Below the pieces are notes generated by a model. That model had not been told where the DNA came from. It saw nothing but the letters and a program-made list of their open reading frames with translations, and made no database searches. From Thermococcus barossii (GTDB lineage Archaea > Methanobacteriota_B > Thermococci > Thermococcales > Thermococcaceae), in assembly GCF_002214465.1 (NCBI RefSeq), contig NZ_CP015101.1, positions 441,013 to 505,012 of the forward strand: DNA of 64,000 bases, in the 5' to 3' direction. Shown one piece after another: positions 9,973 through 19,224 of the stretch; position 1 is the first letter of the stretch; every line of letters begins with the position of its first letter. A program made the position numbers and the translations under genes.

Positions 9973-11228
9973 AGGCAGTCGTTCTCGCAGCCGGAAAGGG
10001 TGAGAGGCTACGCCCGCTGACCGATGACAGGCCAAAGGTCGTGCTCAAGGTGGCCAACAGGGCGATAATCGAGTACGTGCTTGAGAACCTCGATCCCTTC
10101 GTTGATGAGTTCATCCTGGTCGTCAGATACGAGAAGGAGAAGCTGATCAAAGCCCTCGGGGACGAGTTCAACGGAAAGCCCATAACATACATCGAGCAGC
10201 TCCCCGGAGACGGAACGGCGAAGGCCATTGAATCCGTGGGTGAGATTATCGAAAACGAGGAGTTCATAGTGGCAAACGGGGACATATACTTTGAGATAGA
10301 CGGGGTAAAGGAGCTAGTGAGTGTCTTTAGGAGGGAAAAGGCTGACGCGGCCCTGCTCGTCAAGGAATTCGACGACCTGAGTCACTTCGGCAAGGTTGAG
10401 GTTGATGGAAACGCGGTCACGGCAGTGAGAGAAAAGCCCGGGAAGGTTTCTGGTTACGCAAACCTTGGGGTCTACATATTCAAACCTGACGTCTTTGACT
10501 TCATCAGGAAAACCCCGGTCAGCGAGCGCGGGGAGTACGAGATAACCGACACGCTAAACCTGATGCTTGAGGCCGGAAGGAAAGTAGCTTACGCCGTCTA
10601 CTCCGGCTACTGGAACGACGTCGGCAGACCCTGGAACCTGCTTGAGCTCAACGAGTATCTCCTCAAGAACAGGCTCAAGCACAGTATCAAAGGTATCGTG
10701 GAGGAAGGAGCAACGGTAGTGCCTCCGGTTGAGATAGGTGAGGGAACGGTGGTGAGGAGCGGGGCATATATAATCGGTCCCGTGAAGATAGGCAGGAACT
10801 CCCGCATCGGGCCGAACTGCTTCATAAGACCCTACACAAGCATCGGCGACAACTGCCACATAGGCAACGCCGTGGAGATAAAGAACTCGATAATCATGGA
10901 CCACAGCAACGCGCCCCACCTCAACTACGTTGGCGATTCAATAATCGGGGAGAACACCAACCTTGGCGCCGGAACAATCACCGCCAACCTGAGGCACGAC
11001 AAGGGCACGGTGAAGGTTGAGATTAAAGGGAAGCTTGAAGACTCAGGGAGAAAGAAGCTCGGCGCGATAATAGGACACAACGTCAAGGTCGGGATAAACG
11101 TGAGCATCTATCCCGGCAGGAAGATAGGTAGCAACGCTTTTGTTGGCCCAGGGGTAATAGTTGACAGAAACGTTCCAAGTGGCAGCCTCGTGGTGGTGAA
11201 GCAGGAGAAAACGGTGATGACGAGATGA
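9969..11228 (+). CDS. Sugar-1-phosphate nucleotidylyltransferase / acetyltransferase (GlmU-like)
   Basis: This 419-residue bifunctional protein has a Rossmann-like nucleotidyltransferase domain (1-230; signature VVLAAGKGERLRPLTDDRPK, ANGDIYFE and GYWNDVGRPW) and a left-handed beta-helix of hexapeptide repeats (about 245-410; IGPVKIG, NTNLGAGT, IGSNAFVGPGVI). Archaeal relatives make UDP-GlcNAc or dTDP/UDP-glucose; the substrate cannot be fixed from sequence alone. It starts with GTG overlapping the upstream stop, and its own stop overlaps the DUF835 start. Coupling to a lipid-carrier phosphatase gene fits a role in glycan precursor supply. Confidence 0.9.
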   Translation: MKAVVLAAGKGERLRPLTDDRPKVVLKVANRAIIEYVLENLDPFVDEFILVVRYEKEKLIKALGDEFNGKPITYIEQLPGDGTAKAIESVGEIIENEEFIVANGDIYFEIDGVKELVSVFRREKADAALLVKEFDDLSHFGKVEVDGNAVTAVREKPGKVSGYANLGVYIFKPDVFDFIRKTPVSERGEYEITDTLNLMLEAGRKVAYAVYSGYWNDVGRPWNLLELNEYLLKNRLKHSIKGIVEEGATVVPPVEIGEGTVVRSGAYIIGPVKIGRNSRIGPNCFIRPYTSIGDNCHIGNAVEIKNSIIMDHSNAPHLNYVGDSIIGENTNLGAGTITANLRHDKGTVKVEIKGKLEDSGRKKLGAIIGHNVKVGINVSIYPGRKIGSNAFVGPGVIVDRNVPSGSLVVVKQEKTVMTR

Positions 11229-12340
11229 CTTTTCATGATCCTATTTCATACATCAACTTCTTTTCTAGATGGGTGTTGTTCTTTGCCGTGTTTTATAAAG
11301 CATATCAAACGCGGGAAAAAAGCTGGACACTCCTTACCGCCGCTTTTTTCATCAACGCCTTGGACGTTGAAAGTTATATATTCACGCCCCTGGGAATCGA
11401 GATAGCCCACGACGCGTACAGAATAGCCTCCAAGATACCCAACTTCTTCATGGCGATGCTTTTAATCTGGGGTGGTCTCCACCTTAAATACAGCACGAGC
11501 AAGTTCAAGCATGTAGTTGCAATCTCTGTGATTCTAGTACTGTCCTACGTGTGGCTGTTCCTTCTGGCGGCAAATGTTTTCCATGACAACTTTCTTATCG
11601 AGTCCACTTTTCCATCCTTCCTCTACGGTACGGCCCTGATTTACTTCGGCATGGTTCTTAGGGAGAAGGAGATATCCAGCCGCGGTATAGACTCACTGTT
11701 TCCTGTAGGATTGATGCTCTTGGGTGCCCTAAACCTAACGTACCCCTTCACCCGCTATCTTCATTGGTTCACGCCAGTGGGCTTCCTTCTTGGTGCTCTC
11801 TTCCGCATCATGGCCGCTGTGGGAGCGGTTAAGTTCGTGTTCATACCGTTTCCACCGGCCAGGATTCCGGCAGTTGTAAGAAAGAACATTCCTCCGGGTG
11901 CGTTTCTATGTCCCTCCAGGGAGAAGGTCTCGGAAAAATTTGGGGCGATAGAGGAGATACCGAGTCTGCTGATGGTAACTCGGGAAAGCCTGGACTCAAT
12001 CGTGGAGGCCGTTCATCCCAATGCCCTTGTCTTTTGGGTTACCCGGGTCATGGAGGGGCAGATACACCAATCCCCTGAGATATACGCGATAAGCCCAACC
12101 AAGATAGATATACTTACTGACTTGATAGCCAAGGCCGTTGAGAGTGGCTATAGGGTTGTCTACATAGACGCCGTTGAATATCTGATAGTGGAGAACGGCT
12201 TTGAAAACGTCCTCAAGTTCCTTCTCAACGTCAAGGACCACGTTCTCGTTGCAGGTGGAACGCTGATCCTGGTAGTTGATCCTGGAACGCTTGACAGAAC
12301 CCAGAGAAGAATTTTAGAAAGGGAATTCCCGGGGGAATAA
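11225..12340 (+). CDS. DUF835 domain membrane protein
   Basis: This 371-residue protein has about seven N-terminal membrane helices (to about residue 215) and a cytoplasmic C-terminal DUF835 domain. That domain contains SLLMVTRESLDSI, YIDAVEYLIVENGFE and the closing GGTLILVVDPGTLD. DUF835 is common in Thermococcales, often joined to sensory or membrane modules, and resembles an AAA/RecA-like signalling fold without an evident Walker motif here. The start overlaps the preceding stop (ATGA), making it the third gene of a tightly coupled cluster. Function unknown; a regulatory or sensing role is inferred from family context only. Confidence 0.8.
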   Translation: MTFHDPISYINFFSRWVLFFAVFYKAYQTREKSWTLLTAAFFINALDVESYIFTPLGIEIAHDAYRIASKIPNFFMAMLLIWGGLHLKYSTSKFKHVVAISVILVLSYVWLFLLAANVFHDNFLIESTFPSFLYGTALIYFGMVLREKEISSRGIDSLFPVGLMLLGALNLTYPFTRYLHWFTPVGFLLGALFRIMAAVGAVKFVFIPFPPARIPAVVRKNIPPGAFLCPSREKVSEKFGAIEEIPSLLMVTRESLDSIVEAVHPNALVFWVTRVMEGQIHQSPEIYAISPTKIDILTDLIAKAVESGYRVVYIDAVEYLIVENGFENVLKFLLNVKDHVLVAGGTLILVVDPGTLDRTQRRILEREFPGE

Positions 12341-12345
12341 CCCCC

Positions 12346-13521
12346 TCACTCAAGTCCCATCTTTTCAAGGAAGCGCTTGTAGTAGCGGGTGTCCTTTTCA
12401 AGCTCCGCCTTCTGGAGGAGCTGCCTCTCAATGGCCCTGAGTGCGTCGTGGACTGCCTGTATGGCGCCCCACGTTTCCCCGGTTGCCACGAACACTCCCC
12501 TATCAGTGACAACGCGCATCCTGGCCTGGTAAAGGTGCACCCCTCTAAAGCGCTCGTTGAAGCGCCTGATGTGGAGGTAGATTATGCCCTCCTGACCAAG
12601 GAGGTCCTCGTAGCCGTCAACGAAGCGCTTTACGTCCTCGATTATTCTCTCCCTCGTGAAGTCACTGAGGACGTCCGCGTCTCCACCGAGCTGGAGGTAG
12701 AAGCGAGCCTCCTTCTCAACCATCCTCGATATGGGCAGGAGCATGTCCTTGACGGTGAGGATTCCCCTTACCCTGTTGCCGTCGTCAACGACAACAAGCC
12801 CATCTATGTCGTTGTCCATCATCGTCTTGACGGCTTCCCTCAGCGTTGCCTCGGCGGGTATCGTTATAACACCCCTAATCATGACATCACGGAGCTGCAT
12901 GCTGAAGGGCGGTATCTTCTCACCAGCTACTTCACCGTACTGGGCCTTGAACCGGGGCTTGATGAACCTGATTATCAGGTCGTGAAGAGTAACGAGGCCC
13001 TCAAGCCTCCCCTCCTCGTTGACAACGGGTATTCTCGAAATCGCATGGTCGCGCATCGTTGCGAGCGCCTTCGCGACCGTGTCTTCGGGTTTCAGGGTTA
13101 TAACGTCCTTCGTCATGAAGTCCTCAACTTTCTTTTTTCCAAACTCCTCTTTAACGATCCTGTTGAGGAGCTCCATATCGCTTATAACGCCTATGATTTC
13201 AGCCTTGCTCTCCCCGACTGGGAGGGAGCGCAGGTCAACCTCAATCATGAGCTTGGCGGCCTTGCTAAGGTCCTCATCCGGCTTTATAACGGGGGCGGTC
13301 TTGTAGACGTCCCTAACCTTGGCTTTGGTTGGGTCCCACTTGAGGTGGGAGCGTACTATCAGGTCCTGGGTCAGGACTCCCTTGTACAGGTTTCCGTCGA
13401 AGACCAGAATAAGGTCGGGGTCTTCCTTTTCAAAAATCCCGATCGCCTCAGAAAGCGGGGCGTCGATGTCTATTTTCTGGAACCTGTCGGTCATAACCTC
13501 CTGCACAAGAATACCGACCAT
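12346..13521 (-). CDS. Four-CBS-domain protein with C-terminal HPF-like domain
   Basis: This 391-residue protein has two tandem Bateman modules. CBS1-2 cover about 5-130 (VQEVMTDRFQKIDI, VRDVYKTAPVIKP) and CBS3-4 cover about 135-275 (VEDFMTKDVITLKP, LRDVMIRGVITIP). They are followed by about 110 residues with the alternating strands and final helix (YLHIRRF, YQARMRVVTDRG, AVHDALRAIERQL) typical of the ribosome-hibernation S30AE/HPF fold. CBS pairs bind adenosine nucleotides, so a nucleotide-responsive ribosome or RNA-binding role is a reasonable inference. The ATG follows GGAGGTGG; a longer upstream frame was rejected. It converges on the DUF835 gene. Confidence 0.85.
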   Translation of the reverse strand: MVGILVQEVMTDRFQKIDIDAPLSEAIGIFEKEDPDLILVFDGNLYKGVLTQDLIVRSHLKWDPTKAKVRDVYKTAPVIKPDEDLSKAAKLMIEVDLRSLPVGESKAEIIGVISDMELLNRIVKEEFGKKKVEDFMTKDVITLKPEDTVAKALATMRDHAISRIPVVNEEGRLEGLVTLHDLIIRFIKPRFKAQYGEVAGEKIPPFSMQLRDVMIRGVITIPAEATLREAVKTMMDNDIDGLVVVDDGNRVRGILTVKDMLLPISRMVEKEARFYLQLGGDADVLSDFTRERIIEDVKRFVDGYEDLLGQEGIIYLHIRRFNERFRGVHLYQARMRVVTDRGVFVATGETWGAIQAVHDALRAIERQLLQKAELEKDTRYYKRFLEKMGLE

Positions 13522-13623
13522 TTCTGCCACCTCCTTTTCACTTATTATTAGGGCGGCCGATAATTTAAACCTTTGCAACCGAGGACTTTTAGTTAATTAA
13601 GGTTAATAAATTTTTCGCGGAAA

Positions 13624-13634
13624 GATTTATAAAA
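13624..13634 (+). promoter_or_regulatory. TATA box for tRNA-Ser
   Basis: GATTTATAAAA is centred about 29 nt before the first base of the mature tRNA, as expected for an archaeal tRNA promoter with a short 5' leader. Confidence 0.6.
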
Positions 13635-13657
13635 CTCCCCCGAGAACACCCAATCGC

Positions 13658-13743
13658 GCCGGGGTAGCCTAGCCTGGGAAGGCGCGGGACTCGAGATCCC
13701 GTGCGCTCTGCGCACCAGGGTTCAAATCCCTGCCCCGGCGCCA
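13658..13743 (+). tRNA. tRNA-Ser (anticodon CGA), CCA encoded
   Basis: This is a complete class II cloverleaf. The acceptor GCCGGGG pairs with CCCCGGC, and the D arm is GCC...GGC. The anticodon stem CGGGA/TCCCG encloses the loop CTCGAGA with anticodon CGA, which reads UCG serine codons. A long variable arm TGCGC-TCT-GCGCA is diagnostic of serine or leucine tRNAs. The T arm CAGGG-TTCAAAT-CCCTG is followed by discriminator G and a genomically encoded CCA. No intron or integrated element is seen next to it. Confidence 0.97.
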
Positions 13744-13840
13744 AACTGCCGAGCCCGCAAGGGTTCCATTCCCTCCCTATCAATTCTGATACCGTTTCCT
13801 CAACCTGAGGCCGTTAAAGGAAAGTTAAAAGAGAAGAAAT

Positions 13841-14731
<891 letters not shown>

Positions 14732-14827
14732 CTATCACCGCCATAAGAAGGCCATATTACCCCTTAAACCTTTCCACTCCGGGAAAAACCTTTTATTTAA
14801 TGCAGACCCTACCTCTACGGTGGGCCC

Positions 14828-16309
14828 ATGCTAGAGCTCAGGAAGTACATAAACATCTCCGACGACATCTTCGTGGTTAAAAATCTCATCGGGGCAATCC
14901 TGCAGGGCGTTGGTCTGGCGTACCTCTTTCCGGTATTGCTCGTATGGTTCTATCCCGATGAAATCAACTACGTCGTGTACTTTGCCCTCCCCGGAGTGTT
15001 CTCCATTCTGCTCGGCGCGTGGCTCGCGAGGCACATGGGTAAGGTTGAGGACGTCAATCTCAGACAGGCCATGGTCTCGGCTGCCTTCACATGGCTTTTC
15101 GCTTCGTTCATAAGCGTTATACCCTTCATATACATGGCCAACATGTCTTTCGTGGATTCCTACTTCGAGAGCATGAGCGCATGGACCGGAACGGGCCTCA
15201 CCATGATGAGCAACCTTGAGAGTTACCCGCGCATACTTCTTTTCTGGCGCGCGTGGATGCAGTGGCTCGGTGGAATCGGTATCGTGCTGGTCGCGCTGAC
15301 GGTTCTCATCCGCCCTGGCGTTGCGGCGGCTAGGCTCTACCGCGCCGAGGCGAGAAGCGAAAGGATAGTGCCCAACCTCGTGAACACCTCAAAGGTTATC
15401 TTCCAGATATATCTGGTTCTCACGCTGGTCGGCGTGTATCTCTACTACATTAACGGCATGCCCCTCTTCGATGCCGTTATACACTCCATGACAGGCCTTG
15501 GAACGGGTGGTATGAGCAGTCATGACCTGAGCATCGGCTACTTCAACAGCACCTCCATAGAGGCCGTCACGATATTCCTCATGATAATGGGTGCCGTCAA
15601 CTTCACGGTTCACTACAGGATCTTCAGGGACAGACATCTCAAGCCCTTCTTCGAGGACGTCCAAGTTAAGTACATGTTCATCTTTCTACTCCCCGCGATA
15701 GCGGTGATAGCCCTGGGCCTCGCCCAGGTTGGAGATGGTATAGGAGAAGCCCTCCGGCAGGCGATTTTCCACTCCGTTTCTGCCATAACATGTACTGGAT
15801 TCGGAATCGCGGATCTGAGTAAGTATCCGGAGCTTGATAAGTTCATCCTGGGCATTCTTATGGTCATCGGCGGTGGCGCGGGAAGCACCGCGGGTGGTAT
15901 AAAGCTCATCCGCGTTATACTGATGTACGAGAGCCTCAAGTGGACCCTCCAGAGTGCCATACTTCCAAAGGGTGCCGTCATCAAGAGGAAGGTGGGAAAC
16001 TACCTGTTCAGTGAGGAGGACATCCAGGAAGTTATGAGCTTCACGATGACGTACTTCGCATTCCTCCTTATGGGCACCCTCTACCTCATGATTCGGCTTG
16101 GAACTGGACTCGCGGATTCATTCTTCGAGGTCGCCTCCGCCCAGGGCAACGTTGGTCTCAGCGTGGGGATAACGTCACCCACACTGCCGGTTGATCTCAA
16201 AATCCTCCTCATCCTTCACATGTGGATTGGAAGGCTGGAGATATTCTCAACCCTCGTGTTCATTATAAGCGTGTTCTTCCTCGCCCCGAGGGTGGTGACG
16301 AGGAGATGA
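14828..16309 (+). CDS. TrkH family potassium uptake protein
   Basis: This 493-residue membrane protein is built of four pseudo-repeats, each with a pore helix and filter loop: SAWTGTGLT, HSMTGLGTGGMS, HSVSAITCTGFG and ASAQGNVGLS. These are the TrkH/KtrB selectivity filters; the glycine-rich VIGGGAGSTAGGIK segment is the gating loop region. It moves K+ across the cytoplasmic membrane, usually under control of a TrkA/RCK subunit, which is not present next to it. Instead its stop overlaps the start of an ECF-type ATPase gene. A TATA-like CTTTTATTTAA precedes GGTGGGC and the ATG. Confidence 0.93.
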   Translation: MLELRKYINISDDIFVVKNLIGAILQGVGLAYLFPVLLVWFYPDEINYVVYFALPGVFSILLGAWLARHMGKVEDVNLRQAMVSAAFTWLFASFISVIPFIYMANMSFVDSYFESMSAWTGTGLTMMSNLESYPRILLFWRAWMQWLGGIGIVLVALTVLIRPGVAAARLYRAEARSERIVPNLVNTSKVIFQIYLVLTLVGVYLYYINGMPLFDAVIHSMTGLGTGGMSSHDLSIGYFNSTSIEAVTIFLMIMGAVNFTVHYRIFRDRHLKPFFEDVQVKYMFIFLLPAIAVIALGLAQVGDGIGEALRQAIFHSVSAITCTGFGIADLSKYPELDKFILGILMVIGGGAGSTAGGIKLIRVILMYESLKWTLQSAILPKGAVIKRKVGNYLFSEEDIQEVMSFTMTYFAFLLMGTLYLMIRLGTGLADSFFEVASAQGNVGLSVGITSPTLPVDLKILLILHMWIGRLEIFSTLVFIISVFFLAPRVVTRR

Positions 16310-17166
16310 ACGTCATAAGCGTGGAGAACCTTAGCTTCAGGTACAGAAGGGCGAGTGAGTACTCGCTGAAGAACGTGAGCTTTGATGTTAGACAGGGGGA
16401 GCTCCTTGGGATAATCGGACCGAGCGGGAGCGGGAAGTCAACGCTCTGTCTGACCCTTAACGGTATAATTCCCAACTCAATAAAGGGTGACTTCTCGGGT
16501 GATGTTATAGTCAGAGACCCAGAAACCGGGGAGGAGTACAACACCAAAGAAACGCCCGTGGCGAAGCTTTCAACGCTCGTCGGCCTTGTCCTCCAGAATC
16601 CAGAGAGTCAGCTCTTCAACATGACCGTCGAAGAGGAGATAGCCTTTGGCCTTGAGAACCTGGGGTTTGACAGGAACGAGATACTCAGAAGGCTCAGATG
16701 GGCGCTGGAGGTGACCGGGCTTAGGGGGCTTGAGAGAGAGTTTCCGCCCAACCTGAGCGGGGGACAGCAGCAGAGACTGGCCATAGCGGCTGTCCTGGCT
16801 ATGGAGCCGGCTGTCCTGGTTCTGGATGAGCCGACGTCTCAGCTCGATCCTGTCGGACGGAAGGAAGTCCTGGGACTGGTTTCCCTCCTCCGTAAGGAGC
16901 ACGGCATCACTGTAGTTCTGGTGGAGCACCACACAGACTACATCCTCCGCTTCGCCGACAGGGTGCTTGTGATGGCAGACGGGGAGATAGTCCTTGAGGG
17001 AACCCCAAGGGATATAGCTGACGAGGCCGAGACGCTGAAGAGACTGGGTGTAAAACTTCCCCCCAGCCTTGAGATATCCCACGAGCTCAGAAAGAGAGGG
17101 ATGATGAAGGTGCCGGCCATCACTGAGGAGGAGCTTCTCTCCGGGATAGAATATCCTCCAGGGTGA
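16306..17166 (+). CDS. ECF/CbiO-type ABC transporter ATPase
   Basis: This 286-residue complete ATPase has Walker A GPSGSGKST near residue 39, Q-loop LVLQNPESQLF, signature LSGGQQQR, Walker B VLVLDEPTSQLDP and the switch histidine in VEHHTD. NPESQLFNMTVEEEIAFGLEN is characteristic of energy-coupling-factor A components. These normally act in pairs with an EcfT membrane subunit and an S component, none of which is encoded nearby. The ATG overlaps the trkH stop (ATGA), suggesting co-translation with the K+ transporter. The last 47 nt overlap the convergent helical-repeat gene, so the C-terminal tail may be an extension specific to this lineage. Confidence 0.85.
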   Translation: MNVISVENLSFRYRRASEYSLKNVSFDVRQGELLGIIGPSGSGKSTLCLTLNGIIPNSIKGDFSGDVIVRDPETGEEYNTKETPVAKLSTLVGLVLQNPESQLFNMTVEEEIAFGLENLGFDRNEILRRLRWALEVTGLRGLEREFPPNLSGGQQQRLAIAAVLAMEPAVLVLDEPTSQLDPVGRKEVLGLVSLLRKEHGITVVLVEHHTDYILRFADRVLVMADGEIVLEGTPRDIADEAETLKRLGVKLPPSLEISHELRKRGMMKVPAITEEELLSGIEYPPG

Positions 17167-17950
17167 GCGCCCTCCCAAGGAGGGTGTATTTGAGGTCGTA
17201 GAGCTTGAGCATGAGCTCAAATCTGGCGTCTGGGTCCTCCACATCATCGGCGATTTTGAATGCCTCGTCAAGTATCTTCAGGGCCTTCTCCCTGTTTCTC
17301 TCTCCCTCTACCTCTGCGAGATAGTAAAGGGCCATCGCTCTGTGAAACGGGCTGGAGATGTGGTCAATTATCAGTCTTGCCCTGTGGACGTCGCCAGTGC
17401 GATAGAACATCTCGGCAAGATGCACTAGCACGACATCCAGCTTCTCCGGTTCCCGAACCATCTTCATAGCGTAGCCCGCCTTCCTCAGCAGACCCGCGTT
17501 TACGAGCCCCATGAGGATGTCGCGGAGTATATCGGCGCTGTCCTTGGCGAGGTTTATCGCGGTTCGCAGGGCTATGTCTCCATTGAGCTCGTCGTTGAGG
17601 TAGTAGAACAGAACAGCTAGGTCTCCCAGGAGTATGGCCCTGTAGCGGGGATTGATGAGAGAATTGGCGAGGGGTATCAGTGCTTTGACCGTTTCCCTTA
17701 TGTATTCGAATTCTGAATCCATACCCTTTCCCGAACGCCTCAGCTCAACCAGTTTTTTCATGATCGAGCGCAGAATAATCCTCAGCGCCAGAAACCTGTT
17801 GGATTCCGTTTCGATCTCCTCGGCTAACTCCACCGCCCGGTTGATTTCTCCAATCCCTGTGAGGCCTTCTATCTCTTCGAGAACGTCCAGTTCGGATCTC
17901 TTCCTTCTTTTCTCACCCAGAGATTTGAAGAACTCATCCAGCTTTCCCAT
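17120..17950 (-). CDS. Helical-repeat (TPR-like) protein of unknown function
   Basis: This 276-residue, entirely alpha-helical protein has repeat units that resemble degenerate TPRs (RAVELAEEIETESNRFLALRIIL, HRAMALYYLAEVEGERNREKALKILDEAFKIADDV). No catalytic motif, signal or membrane segment is visible; a protein-interaction role is inferred. The ATG follows GGAGGTGG and lies inside the end of the cyaB gene (17-nt overlap), making it the third member of an archaemetzincin-cyaB operon. Its 3' end overlaps the convergent ABC ATPase gene by 47 nt. Confidence 0.7.
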   Translation of the reverse strand: MGKLDEFFKSLGEKRRKRSELDVLEEIEGLTGIGEINRAVELAEEIETESNRFLALRIILRSIMKKLVELRRSGKGMDSEFEYIRETVKALIPLANSLINPRYRAILLGDLAVLFYYLNDELNGDIALRTAINLAKDSADILRDILMGLVNAGLLRKAGYAMKMVREPEKLDVVLVHLAEMFYRTGDVHRARLIIDHISSPFHRAMALYYLAEVEGERNREKALKILDEAFKIADDVEDPDARFELMLKLYDLKYTLLGRALTLEDILSRREAPPQ

Positions 17951-18488
17951 GCTCCACCTCCCTTTCAAGCATTAGCTCCAGATAGGAGCGTCTTTCGAAC
18001 CTCTCAACACCAAGGGACTCCAGAATCTCGTGGAGTATCTTCACGGTTTCTTCTACTATCTCCTCCCTATCAGCCAAGGCCTCAATCTCTATGAACTTCC
18101 CGAGGCCGTTCACTTCGTCCAGGTCTATTATGATGCCCTTGTCAACGTAGTACTTTTCCCGGGTCTTCTCTATGGTGAGGACTTCCTCGAACCCCAGGTT
18201 TCTGAGTATCTCAGTGTGCTTGTCGGGATCGCTTATCGGAACCTCGATTTCCTTCCGGGTTTTTGAGTTCCGGTCAATCTTAGGCCCTTTGTACGTGAGA
18301 AATGCCTCGAAGTGTCCGTTGAAGCGCCTTATCCTTATCCTGAGGGCCTCGTCGGTTTCGGCGAAATCCCTGCACGGATGCCTGAAGTATGTGTCCTCGT
18401 GATACTCCTTCCGTATCAGCTTGAAGTTCTCCCTAACGCGCTCAAACACACTTTCATCGGCGTATCCCTTAACCTCAACCTCTATCAT
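17934..18488 (-). CDS. cyaB: CYTH domain protein, class IV adenylate cyclase (CyaB) family
   Basis: This 184-residue single-domain CYTH protein has the tunnel-fold signature EVEVKGY at the N-terminus, then ALRIRIRR, FLTYKGPK, RKEIEVPI, KTREKYYVDKGIIIDLDEVNGLGKFIEIE. The acidic and basic residues that bind triphosphate and metal are in place. Family members act on ATP (cAMP formation) or on thiamine or inorganic triphosphate; which applies here cannot be told. The start follows GGAGGTGG and overlaps the archaemetzincin stop by 4 nt. Confidence 0.85.
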   Translation of the reverse strand: MIEVEVKGYADESVFERVRENFKLIRKEYHEDTYFRHPCRDFAETDEALRIRIRRFNGHFEAFLTYKGPKIDRNSKTRKEIEVPISDPDKHTEILRNLGFEEVLTIEKTREKYYVDKGIIIDLDEVNGLGKFIEIEALADREEIVEETVKILHEILESLGVERFERRSYLELMLEREVEHGKAG

Positions 18489-19159
18489 AATCCCACCTCC
18501 AGGTTTTTCTTGAGCCTGCTGAGGCACACCGGGCAGTAGAAGGGTTCTTTAATGTCCGTGTCGATGATGGAGTTGGAGAAGTGCATAACGCACCGCTCAT
18601 CCGGGCAGTGGCCCAGGCCAAAGACGTGTCCCAGTTCGTGCATGGCTTCCTTGATTGTTCTCTCGATGAAGAGCCTCTCATCCGGAGCATCGCCGTAGAA
18701 TTCGGGCCTGAGCCTGAACGTCGATATAACCGCCGCCCCAAGTCCGGCGTGTGCAAGGCCGAAGATGAAGTTCAGTCCCTCCTCGTATAGGTCGAGGGAG
18801 GTTATTCCCAGGACGGCGCGCGCTTTCCTTTTTCTCCCGAGTTCGGAAAGAGGGGGCAGAAACTTTCTCCCAAGGTACTGACGTCTCCGGGGATTGTAAG
18901 CACTGGAAAACATGTCCTCGGGAAGCACGTCCCCCACAGTAACGGAGATGCCCAGGGAAGCGTAGTAAGAACCCACGAACTCCCTAACCGCCTCAATCAA
19001 CGGTTCCTCGACGTTTCCTATGGGTATAAGGAGTATCGTCGCCCGTACCCTCCCAGGGGTTCGGGCCTCCGTTAAGGCTTGCACGGGCCATGAAACCTCC
19101 CCCCCCAGGGACGAGAACCAGCCCGGTGCAGGCTCTTTCCTCACCTCGTCCACCATCAT
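18485..19159 (-). CDS. amzA: Archaemetzincin metallopeptidase
   Basis: The zinc motif HELGHVFGLGH (from H174) is followed by CPDERCVM and, 17 residues on, CPVC. This is the exact archaemetzincin pattern HExxHxxGxxHC-x4-C-x-M-x17-C-x2-C, with a catalytic zinc and a structural Cys4 zinc. The core begins near RATILLIPIGNVEE, so about 38 extra N-terminal residues are included if translation starts at the ATG-ATG pair used here. A GTG at 19084 behind GGAGGT would give a protein closer to the usual size. It heads an operon with cyaB and the helical-repeat gene. The physiological substrate is unknown. Confidence 0.9.
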   Translation of the reverse strand: MMVDEVRKEPAPGWFSSLGGEVSWPVQALTEARTPGRVRATILLIPIGNVEEPLIEAVREFVGSYYASLGISVTVGDVLPEDMFSSAYNPRRRQYLGRKFLPPLSELGRKRKARAVLGITSLDLYEEGLNFIFGLAHAGLGAAVISTFRLRPEFYGDAPDERLFIERTIKEAMHELGHVFGLGHCPDERCVMHFSNSIIDTDIKEPFYCPVCLSRLKKNLEVGL

Positions 19160-19224
19160 TCAATTCGTCTTGGGGAAGAAAAACCTTTCCAAAGGGAAGA
19201 AGAGAATAGGAGAGAAAAAGTCGC

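Noticed and set aside
13658-13743. tRNA-Ser as an integration (att) site
   Set aside because: No duplicated tRNA 3' end, integrase or island was found on either side; map and the CBS protein are ordinary core-like genes.
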